Origin: BS150m-G50 sp964517435
GTDB lineage: Bacteria; CAIWAD01; BS150m-G50
Direction of reading: 5' to 3'
DNA length: 64,000 nucleotides
Assembly: GCA_964517435.1 (NCBI GenBank)
Contig: CAZFEC010000003.1
Coordinates: forward strand, 82,431 to 146,430
Positions 53,194 to 60,663 of the stretch are shown piece by piece. Every line of letters starts with the position of its first letter. Positions within the stretch are counted from its first letter, which is position 1. The notes under the pieces were generated by a model. It was not told the origin of the DNA, ran no database searches, and was given only the letters and a program-made list of their open reading frames with translations. The translations under genes and the position numbers were made by a program.

Positions 53194-54242
53194 TCCCGCT
53201 CCCAGTCCCGCGGCAGCAGGAACGCGCCGGCCGCCAGCCCCGCCAGCAGACAACAGCAGTAAAACGGATAGACCAGTGCCTGCAGTCGCGGAGGTTTTGA
53301 TCCAGCCTGACGGCTAAAGCGGACAGCGAGCAGCAGGTTGCCAGACGTGACCGTCAGCCAGAGTGGCCAGAACAGTGCGAAATGTATCACACTCAGCGCC
53401 GCGATCAGCTGTAACGCGACAAAGGCGAATACTCCCAGCCGCGCAGCGTGTTTGAGATAACGGAAACCAGCCAGCCAGCGCCGCTTCTGCTGCAGGTAGC
53501 GTCGCCAGCCGACCGCAGCCGTCCGCACCAGCAGCTCCGGCTGCAAACGGATGCTCACCGGCAGGCCGCCGCGCCGGGCCTGCTGTACCAGTTGGACATC
53601 CTCCGCCGCGTCACCCTGGATGGTGGCAGCGTAATCCAGCTTGGTCAAAGTACGGCGATCGATCGCCAGATTTCCGCCGAAGCCGGATTGCGCATTGCCG
53701 CGGTCAGCGAGAGCAGCTCCCCAGCCCGAGAGCAGCAGCCAGTCCAGCTCGTGAAAACGGGAGCCCCCTTCCGGCAGAATACCGCCACCCAGCACGCCTG
53801 TCTCCCTGTCGTACCAGCGGCGTAACGTCTGTAACCAACCGCCGGGTAGCCGGCAATCGGCATCGGTCAGCAACACCACCTCCGCGGTCAGGGACGGTAG
53901 CAAGGCCCGGAGTTGGGCGACTTTGCCCCGGTGGGTGACGGAGCGATGCAACCGCACGGGGAAGGGCGCGTCGGCAATCTGCTTTTCCAGCCAGTCGGGA
54001 GTGCCGTCGCGGGAGCAGTCGTCCACCAGGTGCAGCGTGAGACGACAGCCCCGCCGCTCCTGCCGCAGCAGCGATTGCCAGAAGCGGGGGAGGCGTTCCG
54101 CTTCATCACGGGCAACCACTACCAGGTCGAACGACAGCTCGCGGTCGCTGCAGCTGTGGAGTTCGTCCCGCAGCGGTGACCTGGTCAGCAGCAGCACTAC
54201 CAGCAGGTAGAGGGCGCCGATCACCAGCAGTGCCATGCTCAT
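53190..54242 (-). CDS. Membrane family 2 glycosyltransferase (B)
   Basis: A 350-residue GT2 enzyme with an N-terminal transmembrane helix and two or three C-terminal ones. Catalytic motifs: VVVARDEAERLP (nucleotide-binding start), LTDADCRLPGGW (DxD-like), GFGGNLAIDRR, GDAAEDVQL (ED acceptor motif) and QQKRRW (QxxRW, typical of processive synthases). It overlaps both neighbours by four bases. GTGATACA (53383, minus) encodes V-I-H within the C-terminal membrane helix. Donor sugar unknown. Confidence 0.85.
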   Translation of the reverse strand: MSMALLVIGALYLLVVLLLTRSPLRDELHSCSDRELSFDLVVVARDEAERLPRFWQSLLRQERRGCRLTLHLVDDCSRDGTPDWLEKQIADAPFPVRLHRSVTHRGKVAQLRALLPSLTAEVVLLTDADCRLPGGWLQTLRRWYDRETGVLGGGILPEGGSRFHELDWLLLSGWGAALADRGNAQSGFGGNLAIDRRTLTKLDYAATIQGDAAEDVQLVQQARRGGLPVSIRLQPELLVRTAAVGWRRYLQQKRRWLAGFRYLKHAARLGVFAFVALQLIAALSVIHFALFWPLWLTVTSGNLLLAVRFSRQAGSKPPRLQALVYPFYCCCLLAGLAAGAFLLPRDWERE

Positions 54243-54877
54243 AGGTCTTCTCCCGGTGCCACAAAACGCAGACCGCGGGCGCGACTGCCCTCCAGGTAAG
54301 CGGGCAGCACCTCCAGCAGGTGCGGTGTCCCGGTGGCGCCGTCGTGCAGCAGTACGATATCGCCGGGACGCTGCTCACGCCAGAGCCGCTGCAGCAGCTG
54401 TTCGCCGGAGCGAGCCCGGTAATCCCGGGGCGCCAGGCGCCAGAGCATCGTGCTGAGACCGAGTTCGGTGACCACCCGCCTGTAAGCCGGACCGCAGGCG
54501 CCGTAAGGGGGACGCACCCAGTGCGGGGACGGCAACTCCGCCTGCTGAAAGAGTGCCAGTTGCGTGTTCAGTTCACTGCGAATGTCGCCGCGGGAGTGGA
54601 AGCGCCAGGAATTGTGATACATTCCGTGCAGACCGGTCTGATGCCCGGCCGCGTGCAACAGTGGCGCCAGTTCCGGATGGCGTTGCATCCGGTCGCCCCA
54701 CAGGAAAAACACCGCCCGCACCTGGAACTCGGTCAGGATTGCCAGCAACCGGCGAGTCCACTCCGGATGCGGTCCGTCGTCGAAGGTCAGCAGCAGGCGT
54801 TCGTCGCCGGTGTGATACGTCGCCCGGCGATACCATTTTTCCAGCCAGGGATGGATGCGGTAGAAGTAGTTGCTCAT
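54239..54877 (-). CDS. NodB-type polysaccharide deacetylase
   Basis: From ATG 54877 (ATGA overlap) the protein has 212 residues. NodB motifs: motif 1 LLTFDDGPHPEW (catalytic Asp and metal Asp), motif 2 HGMYHNSW (HxxxH-type metal pair), motif 3 VRPPYGACG, motif 5 IVLLHDGATG. It would remove N-acetyl groups from a glycan or lipid-linked sugar. No signal peptide is present, so it could act on the cytoplasmic side on a precursor. It lies between two GT2 genes. An antisense GTGATACA (54614) falls on motif 2. Confidence 0.88.
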   Translation of the reverse strand: MSNYFYRIHPWLEKWYRRATYHTGDERLLLTFDDGPHPEWTRRLLAILTEFQVRAVFFLWGDRMQRHPELAPLLHAAGHQTGLHGMYHNSWRFHSRGDIRSELNTQLALFQQAELPSPHWVRPPYGACGPAYRRVVTELGLSTMLWRLAPRDYRARSGEQLLQRLWREQRPGDIVLLHDGATGTPHLLEVLPAYLEGSRARGLRFVAPGEDL

Positions 54878-55980
54878 CGTCGCCGCCAGCGCCAGAGGCC
54901 GGTCAGACCCAGCCAGGGACTCACTGGAATGTAAACCAGCTCCCAGAACTGACCGACCACGATTTCGTGCCAACGCACCTGCAGCTGTTGCATTCTATTC
55001 GCCCGCAGCAGGAATCCGGTTTCCGCGCTCGCTTTCAATCCCAGGAGCAGCAGGGCCGCGGCCAGACAAACCGGCTGCCAGATGCCGATCGCCAGCAGAA
55101 AGGGTATGCCGGTGACCAGCAGGTAGCTGTTGATCCCGATCAGGGTCAACCGCGGGTCCGGCAGGCGCAGCTGAGTGGAAGACCAGCGAGCCCGCTGAGC
55201 CAGCAACTGCCGGAAGTTGCGCGGCGCGCGCGAACGGATCATCGCCGCGTGCGCGACGCAGGGACGGATCAGCCAGTCGGTGTTGCGATGCAGGCGTTGA
55301 ATGAGAAAGGTGTCGTCACCGGATCGAATATGCTCCACGCCACGGTAGCCGTCCGCCTCCTCGAAAGCGCGGCGCCGGTAAGCGAGATTGCTGCCGGAGG
55401 CGAAGAGTGGTACGCCGAGCGCGGCGGTGGCCAGCCCGATGCCGAGGATGCCGGCGTATTCCAACCGCATGATGCGCGAAAACAGCGTTCCTACCGCCGT
55501 CAACCGGGTGAGCCCCAGCACCATGCCGGTGGTTGGAGCGAACGAACGCGCCAGGGTCGACAGCCAGGCGGGTCCCGGAACACTGTCGGCATCGCAGACG
55601 GCGATCAAGGGGTAGCGGGCCTGTTCTATACCCCGGGTCAACGCATGCTTCTTGCCGCGCTGGCCGGGTGAAGTGGCGAGGGCGCGAAAGCGCTGATCCA
55701 CCGCCGCTGCCTCCGCGATCAGAGCGCCGGTAGCATCCTCGGAGCCGTCGTTCACCAGTAGCACTTCATATTCGAAATCCGCGACGGACTGGTGACGCAG
55801 TGCCTCCATCAGTGCCGGCAGCCGCTCCGCTTCGTTGCGAGCCGCCACCACCACGCTGACGGACAGAGGCGGGTTGTCAGCCTGCGGCTCCAGCTGGATC
55901 AGGTCCAGGCCACGATGGTACCAGATCATCAGCAGGAGGTAGAACAAGCCGTTGAGCAGAAGCAGCAGGAGCCAGATCAT
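54874..55980 (-). CDS. Membrane family 2 glycosyltransferase (A)
   Basis: A 368-residue GT2 enzyme. One N-terminal membrane helix is followed by VSVVVAARNEAERLP, VLLVNDGSEDAT, AVCDADSVPGPAW (DxD), GSNLAYRRRAF, RSGDDTFLIQRL (the ED-type acceptor motif is DD here) and QRARW (QxxRW). Two or more C-terminal helices end in a basic tail (LWRWRRR). It overlaps the flippase-like gene upstream and the deacetylase downstream. It is similar in plan to the other GT2 of the operon; the two may act in sequence. Confidence 0.85.
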   Translation of the reverse strand: MIWLLLLLLNGLFYLLLMIWYHRGLDLIQLEPQADNPPLSVSVVVAARNEAERLPALMEALRHQSVADFEYEVLLVNDGSEDATGALIAEAAAVDQRFRALATSPGQRGKKHALTRGIEQARYPLIAVCDADSVPGPAWLSTLARSFAPTTGMVLGLTRLTAVGTLFSRIMRLEYAGILGIGLATAALGVPLFASGSNLAYRRRAFEEADGYRGVEHIRSGDDTFLIQRLHRNTDWLIRPCVAHAAMIRSRAPRNFRQLLAQRARWSSTQLRLPDPRLTLIGINSYLLVTGIPFLLAIGIWQPVCLAAALLLLGLKASAETGFLLRANRMQQLQVRWHEIVVGQFWELVYIPVSPWLGLTGLWRWRRR

Positions 55981-56921
55981 CGCCGGGGCCTCTGCCAGAA
56001 GAGGGCGGCCGCTCCAATCAGGGCTGGCAGCAGGATGTTGATCTCGAAAATAATCACCGCCGCCTGTACTGCGGCACTCTGCGGCACCAGGTAGGTAGCC
56101 AGCAGCCAGCTGGTCAGCAGCTCGCGCACGCCCAGATCACCCCAGGTAAATGAGAAGAAGCTTTTGATGAGCATCATCCCGGCCAGCGGCGCGAACCATT
56201 CCAGGTTGAAAACACCGGTGGTGATGCGCAGCACGAGCAGAAACTGGAACATGTAGACGAAATAGAAGAGCAGTGTGACCAGAATCGCGAACGAGAGCAT
56301 GCCGGTACTGATGGTGGACAACGCCTCCGTGATACGGGCTATAAGTGAACCCTCCCGGCTCCAGCGTCCCGGCAGCAACTTGGGCAGCAGGCGGGGCCGG
56401 TAGAGCAGTGTGATGACCAGGGCCAGAATCGGCCCGATCACCAGCAGGAACCAGAGGTAGGAGGCGGGATCGCTGTCACGGCTGATCGCGAACACACGCC
56501 AGAGTCCCCAGATCCCGAAACTGCCGGCGATGAATCCGTTCAACAGCTTGTCCACGATGGAGGCGGTGACGAGTGAAGTCCGCTGCTCCGAGCCGAGGAA
56601 CAGCGCGCGCAGGTGGACGCCGAAGTTGGCCGGCGTGACCATGCCGGTCGCGTAACCGGCCAGGAAAGGACGGATCAACCGGCGCCAGCCGATCTGCGGT
56701 TGCACCTGCCGGGTCAGGATCCCCCAGCTGCAGAAAGCGAGCAGGAGATTGGGCAACAGCAGCAGCAGGACGAACCGCAGCAGCGGATCGCGCGGCAACA
56801 GCAGCACCCTGAGGTCGATGTCGAACTTGAGGAACACCCAGGCCAGGATGGCGATTCCCGCCGTAACGCTGAAAACGGGATGCTGGATGATCGCCGCCAG
56901 GCGGCTGAAGAAATTCTTCAT
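55977..56921 (-). CDS. UPF0104 / lysylphosphatidylglycerol-synthase-TM-like membrane protein
   Basis: A 314-residue protein with about eight transmembrane helices. The family block is GYATGMVTPANFGVHLRALFLG (residues about 88-109), followed by DKLLNGFIAG and the later SFFSFTWGDLGVRELLTSWLL. UPF0104 proteins resemble the flippase half of MprF and often accompany glycosyltransferases. A role in flipping a lipid-linked product is inferred from that. It follows the Wzi-like gene by 12 bases and overlaps GT2-A by four. Confidence 0.8.
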   Translation of the reverse strand: MKNFFSRLAAIIQHPVFSVTAGIAILAWVFLKFDIDLRVLLLPRDPLLRFVLLLLLPNLLLAFCSWGILTRQVQPQIGWRRLIRPFLAGYATGMVTPANFGVHLRALFLGSEQRTSLVTASIVDKLLNGFIAGSFGIWGLWRVFAISRDSDPASYLWFLLVIGPILALVITLLYRPRLLPKLLPGRWSREGSLIARITEALSTISTGMLSFAILVTLLFYFVYMFQFLLVLRITTGVFNLEWFAPLAGMMLIKSFFSFTWGDLGVRELLTSWLLATYLVPQSAAVQAAVIIFEINILLPALIGAAALFWQRPRR

Positions 56922-56933
56922 CGCCGTGGATTC

Positions 56934-58571
56934 CTAATGCAGTTCATGATCCAGCGTAAGACTGAGCCAGGCGGCGTTGTAGGCCTGCCGGTGACGGTGG
57001 GGCGCCAGTTGGCTGTCCACCGCCAGCGAGGCCTGATACCTGCTTATTGTCACCGCCAGCTGGAGCCGGTCCAGTCGCAGTCCGACCCACGGCAGACGCG
57101 GCGTACCGGAGATGTACCAGGCGAGGGTGGCTATCTGACGGTACTCCCGGCGACCGTCGAGCCAGCCGTAATCGACCTCGTTGTCAAATGTAGGGTAGTC
57201 AAAGCTGGAACCGACATTGTGATAGTTGCCCGCATCCAGGTAGCCCACTCCCTGAACGGTATAGTTCCAATCCGCTTCCACTCGCTGCCGCGCGGTGAGG
57301 AGCCAGCGTCCCGCCGCCGCCAGTTTTAGGGAGTTGGGCTCCAGGGCGCTGAGCGAGCGTCCCTGATGGCGGTAGTCGTCATCGGCGTGAAAGTGAGTGA
57401 AGACGAAGGGGCGCGCGAAACCGGCCCCGGCGCTGAGCATCAATTCCGGCCATGGTGTCAACCTGCCTCCCGCCGCCGCCGCGATCTTGTTCACCGGTTT
57501 GCTGGTGAAGATGTCTGCCAAGGAGAGGTCGTCCACCAGCAGTTCCGTCCAGAGTTCCCAGCCGGGACGGAGCAGACTGAGATCGAGCATCATCAAAGAG
57601 TTGTCGCTGTCCTGCCCGTAATGCTCCTCCGACCAGAAAAAGGCGGCCGGGTTGAGATAACCCAGGCGTAGCGGCTGCTCCGAGAAGACGACCAGATCGC
57701 TGAATCCGACCGCAAACGCCTGCCCGTGCCAGGCCAGGCGATGATAGGCCAGGTGTTTGGGCACCGGATAGGTATGTGCTTTTCCCTCCCAACCGGGTGG
57801 ATACGTGGTGGTGAACCTGCCGCTGCGCAACTCGGCGAAGAGATACGCGAAGTCGAGCCGCTCTCCCGCATAGTGGAGGAGCAGGTGGTTGACGGCGGGG
57901 ATGCCTTCACCCATGAGCGGCGAGAGTCGCCGGTCGTGTCCCAGGCGCAGGTAATCGTGCCCGATCAGAGCGGTGAACCGTTCGCCGGTGAAGAAAGCGC
58001 TACCCTCGATCTCATCGTGCGTAACGATGTCGGCGTCACTGCTGTCCACCCAGGCGAGCTGACCGGCCGGTCGCCAGACCGGGGAGGCGTACAGCGCCCG
58101 GTCACCGTAGCCGGTACTTCCCCGCAGATGCAGGCGCAGACCGGTGGAACGGCTGATCTCCCAGCGGAGGTTGAAGCCGTTAATCGTCTCCAGCAGCTTC
58201 CCCTCACCGTCCGTTACCGCCAGGCCGCCCCAATATGGTGAAAGCCGTAAGGCGTCTTTCTCTCCGAGCCTGAGTGCAAGCGGGCGGTCCGGCACACTGC
58301 CGGTCAGCTGTCCCAGCCAGAGATCGCGTCTCGCTGCCGTGACCGCGGAGAACTTTGACGCTGGTGACTGCTCCAGCCAGTCCGCCGTCCTGCTGCCGCT
58401 GATCAGATTGTAGAAAGCGCCGGGCGGCCGGGAGCCTGCCTGCACACCGAACTGGATCAGATCGTCGTGCAGCGGGGAAGCGGACGGCGCCATGACGGCA
58501 GCCTCCGTCATTACGGCTCCCAGGCAGAGGGTGATTACGAGTTTAGGCAGGCGTGATTTCATGCGCTCCAT
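56934..58571 (-). CDS. Wzi-like capsule-assembly outer-membrane protein
   Basis: A 545-residue exported beta-barrel. The signal peptide reads LVITLCLGAVMTEAAV. Wzi-like elements appear in order: ARRDLWLGQL; LLLHYAGERLDFAYLFAELRSG; PKHLAYHRLAW; VGFSDLVVFSEQPLRLGYLNPAAFFWSEEHYGQDSDN; then many aromatic strands. Wzi-type proteins retain capsule at the cell surface. It is first in a six-gene minus-strand operon with glycosyltransferases and a deacetylase, which supports a surface-glycan role. It is divergent from the gene at 58769. Confidence 0.72.
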   Translation of the reverse strand: MERMKSRLPKLVITLCLGAVMTEAAVMAPSASPLHDDLIQFGVQAGSRPPGAFYNLISGSRTADWLEQSPASKFSAVTAARRDLWLGQLTGSVPDRPLALRLGEKDALRLSPYWGGLAVTDGEGKLLETINGFNLRWEISRSTGLRLHLRGSTGYGDRALYASPVWRPAGQLAWVDSSDADIVTHDEIEGSAFFTGERFTALIGHDYLRLGHDRRLSPLMGEGIPAVNHLLLHYAGERLDFAYLFAELRSGRFTTTYPPGWEGKAHTYPVPKHLAYHRLAWHGQAFAVGFSDLVVFSEQPLRLGYLNPAAFFWSEEHYGQDSDNSLMMLDLSLLRPGWELWTELLVDDLSLADIFTSKPVNKIAAAAGGRLTPWPELMLSAGAGFARPFVFTHFHADDDYRHQGRSLSALEPNSLKLAAAGRWLLTARQRVEADWNYTVQGVGYLDAGNYHNVGSSFDYPTFDNEVDYGWLDGRREYRQIATLAWYISGTPRLPWVGLRLDRLQLAVTISRYQASLAVDSQLAPHRHRQAYNAAWLSLTLDHELH

Positions 58572-58768
58572 TCCAAAGGGTCCATGCTTTGCGGATATAG
58601 TCTACATATTAAGCCGGTAGCAAGCAAGGGCACTGCAGGGAAGAGCGACGGGATCAAATTTGTGAAAACCCAAATATACTTGATTCGTCAGGTTAGATTG
58701 ATTAGTCTTACCGCTTGCTGAAGATGTATGTCAACCGACAATAGTTCACAAATGATAGAGGAGTCGAA

Positions 58769-60079
58769 ATGAGTAGAAAGATAATCATCATGGGGGCTGC
58801 CGGGCGCGACTTCCATAACTTCAATGTCATCTACCGGGATAACAGTGATTACGAAGTAGTCGCATTCACCGCCACCCAGATTCCGAACATTGATGACCGT
58901 CGCTACCCGGCGGAACTGGCCGGCTCGTTGTATCCGGAGGGGATTCCGATTCTGCCGGAAGCGGACATCGTCAACCTGATCCAGACCCGCGCTATCGATG
59001 AGGTAGTCTTCTCCTACAGCGATGTGGCTCACGAGGATGTGATGCATAAAGCGGCGCTGGTGAACGCCGCCGGGGCTGATTTCACGATGCTCAGCGCCCT
59101 CGATACCATGGTCGAGTCCTCCAAACCGCTCATTTCCATCGTCGCTTCCCGCACCGGGTGCGGCAAGAGCCAGACCACGCGCCGAGTCATCGACATCCTG
59201 CAGGCGGCCGGCAAGAAGGTCGTCTCCATTCGACATCCCATGCCATACGGCGATCTGGTCAAACAGCGGGTTCAGCGCTTCGCCACCCTCGAGGATCTCA
59301 AGAAGCATGAGTGCACCATCGAGGAGATGGAGGAGTATGAGCCGCATATCGTTAACGGCAATGTCATCTACGCCGGCGTCGACTACGAAGCCATTCTGCG
59401 CGAAGCGGAGCAGGAAGCTGACATTATCCTCTGGGATGGCGGCAATAACGATACCTCCTTCTACAAGGCTGATATGACGATAACGGTGGTGGATCCGCAC
59501 CGGCCCGGCCACGAGCTGGCCTACTACCCGGGCGAGACGAACGTCCGCCTGGCGGATGTCATCGTCATCAACAAGATCGACACCGCCGATCATGAAGACA
59601 TCCTGACGGTGATCGACAATATACGCGAGGTGAATTCAACGGCGCGTATCGTCGAAGCAGCCTCGCCGGTCTCGGTCGAAGATCCGGCGGTGATCGAGGG
59701 CAAGCGGGTGCTGGTCGTCGAGGATGGCCCGACCCTCACCCATGGCGAGATGGAATACGGCGCCGGCGTGGTCGCGGCGGAGAAGTACGGCGCGGTGGAT
59801 CTGGTCGATCCCCGTCCCTTCACCACGAAATCGATCACGGAAACTTTCGAAAAATACCCCGGCATCGGCCTGATCCTGCCGGCGATGGGTTACGGCGATG
59901 ACCAGATCCGCGACCTGGAAAAAACCATCGCCGCGACCGAATGCGAGGGTGTCGTGATCGGCACCCCGATCGATCTGCGCCGGATTGTCAAGATTAAGCA
60001 ACCTTCCACCCGGGTAACCTATCATCTGCAGGAGATAGGTTCACCGAACCTGGCCGAATTGCTGAAACCATTCTGCTAG
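58769..60079 (+). CDS. Cyclic 2,3-diphosphoglycerate synthetase-like GTPase/ATPase
   Basis: A 436-residue protein. The N-terminal 120 residues are a Rossmann-like domain (IIIMGAAGRDFHNFN, VVAFTATQIPNIDDRRYP, DEVVFSYSDV). A P-loop SRTGCGKSQTTR follows at 128-139, then ILWDGGNNDTSFY, VVDPHRPGHEL and VINKIDTAD (NKxD). This matches proteins annotated as cyclic 2,3-DPG synthetase-like GTPases, which are widespread in uncultivated anaerobes. The archaeal enzyme makes the thermoprotectant cDPG; the role of bacterial homologues is not settled. GAGGAG lies upstream and a good terminator downstream, so it is probably monocistronic. Confidence 0.82.
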   Translation: MSRKIIIMGAAGRDFHNFNVIYRDNSDYEVVAFTATQIPNIDDRRYPAELAGSLYPEGIPILPEADIVNLIQTRAIDEVVFSYSDVAHEDVMHKAALVNAAGADFTMLSALDTMVESSKPLISIVASRTGCGKSQTTRRVIDILQAAGKKVVSIRHPMPYGDLVKQRVQRFATLEDLKKHECTIEEMEEYEPHIVNGNVIYAGVDYEAILREAEQEADIILWDGGNNDTSFYKADMTITVVDPHRPGHELAYYPGETNVRLADVIVINKIDTADHEDILTVIDNIREVNSTARIVEAASPVSVEDPAVIEGKRVLVVEDGPTLTHGEMEYGAGVVAAEKYGAVDLVDPRPFTTKSITETFEKYPGIGLILPAMGYGDDQIRDLEKTIAATECEGVVIGTPIDLRRIVKIKQPSTRVTYHLQEIGSPNLAELLKPFC

Positions 60080-60106
60080 ACAGGCTCCTAGAGCATATAT
60101 ATAGAG

Positions 60107-60135
60107 AAGCCCGCGTAAAGCGGGCTTTCTCCTCT
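60107..60135 (+). terminator. Intrinsic terminator after the cDPGS-like gene
   Basis: AAGCCCGC (60107-60114) pairs perfectly with GCGGGCTT (60120-60127) over a 5-base loop, followed by TCTCCTCTCC. Confidence 0.8.
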
Positions 60136-60334
60136 CCAGCAGGCATTGGAAAGGGGGGATGGGATCGGCTGAGGCCGACCCCGTTTATCAGGCCTTGAGG
60201 CCTGATCTCAGGACCAGAATAACTCTGGCCAATGAGGAGGTGCTCCTCTGTTCGCGAGGATGCATGCACCTTTAATATAAGAGCACTGTTTTGCCGGGTA
60301 GTGACCGGGATCACACCAATCATGTTTCGCGAAA
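60136..60334 (+). ncRNA. Candidate structured RNA between two terminators
   Basis: This 200-base stretch has no credible gene but several consecutive hairpins. They are TCGGC-tgag-GCCGA (extended by GGG/CCC past an A-C mismatch) near 60164-60182, the perfect ATCAGGCC-ttga-GGCCTGAT near 60187-60206, CCAG-aataact-CTGG near 60215-60230, AGGAG-gtg-CTCCT near 60236-60250, and GTGA-ccggga-TCAC near 60300-60314. It is bounded by one terminator upstream and a strong one downstream (60335-60366), as expected for an independent small transcript. I could not match it to 6S, SRP, tmRNA or RNase P RNA. The plus strand is favoured by the T-run. Confidence 0.3.
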
Positions 60335-60366
60335 AAAAAGGCAGCCGGATCAGGCTGCCTTTTTGT
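60335..60366 (+). terminator. Strong bidirectional-type terminator
   Basis: AAAAAGGCAGCC (60335-60346) pairs with GGCTGCCTTTTT (60353-60364) over a 6-base loop, giving a T-run on the plus strand and a T-run on the minus strand. No protein gene lies immediately upstream on the plus strand, which is one reason to suspect an RNA gene at 60136-60334. Confidence 0.8.
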
Positions 60367-60544
60367 CGAGTCGCTCCTAAAGCCTATCAAGGGGAAGTCG
60401 TAATTTCGAGCCGAAATTAATTCTCTCACATTTCCAGAACAGCAGTTCACTGAACATCAGTGAATCATAGTCATAGATGACTCATTGTTCACTTATAATA
60501 TGATTAGGTTGAATTACTCCAGTTGTGATCTGGAGCACTTGGGG

Positions 60545-60603
60545 AGAGAAAAAAGCGGCCGCCGTGATCATCCTGAGCTGGATAATCCTGGTTCGACCGC
60601 TTT
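60545..60603 (-). terminator. Terminator for the Trp/Tyr/His-rich protein gene
   Basis: AAAGCGG (60552-60558) pairs with CCGCTTT (60597-60603), with inner partial pairing. On the minus strand the stem is followed by TTTTTTCTCTC. It lies about 60 bases after the stop of the minus-strand gene at 60664. Confidence 0.65.
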
Positions 60604-60663
60604 CATGGTGATGTAATGCGTGAAATTATAATGAATTACACTTCTGTCAGCTCCGGCAGCCTG

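Larger units (their letters stand above)
44201..54621. repeat. GTGATACA octamer, cluster D (10 sites)
   Basis: Exact octamers at 44201 (+), 44269 (+), 45082 (-), 46105 (+), 48237 (+), 48665 (+), 49400 (+), 51218 (-), 53383 (-) and 54614 (+). Two are intergenic (49400, 51218); the rest are coding on either strand. GTGATACG relatives lie at 54812 and 56329. Confidence 0.85.

Noticed and set aside
4519..54621. GTGATACA as a classical palindromic operator or CRP-type site
   Set aside because: The motif is not palindromic, most copies lie deep inside genes rather than near promoters, and paired half-sites at fixed spacing are absent apart from the one near-palindrome at 22177.
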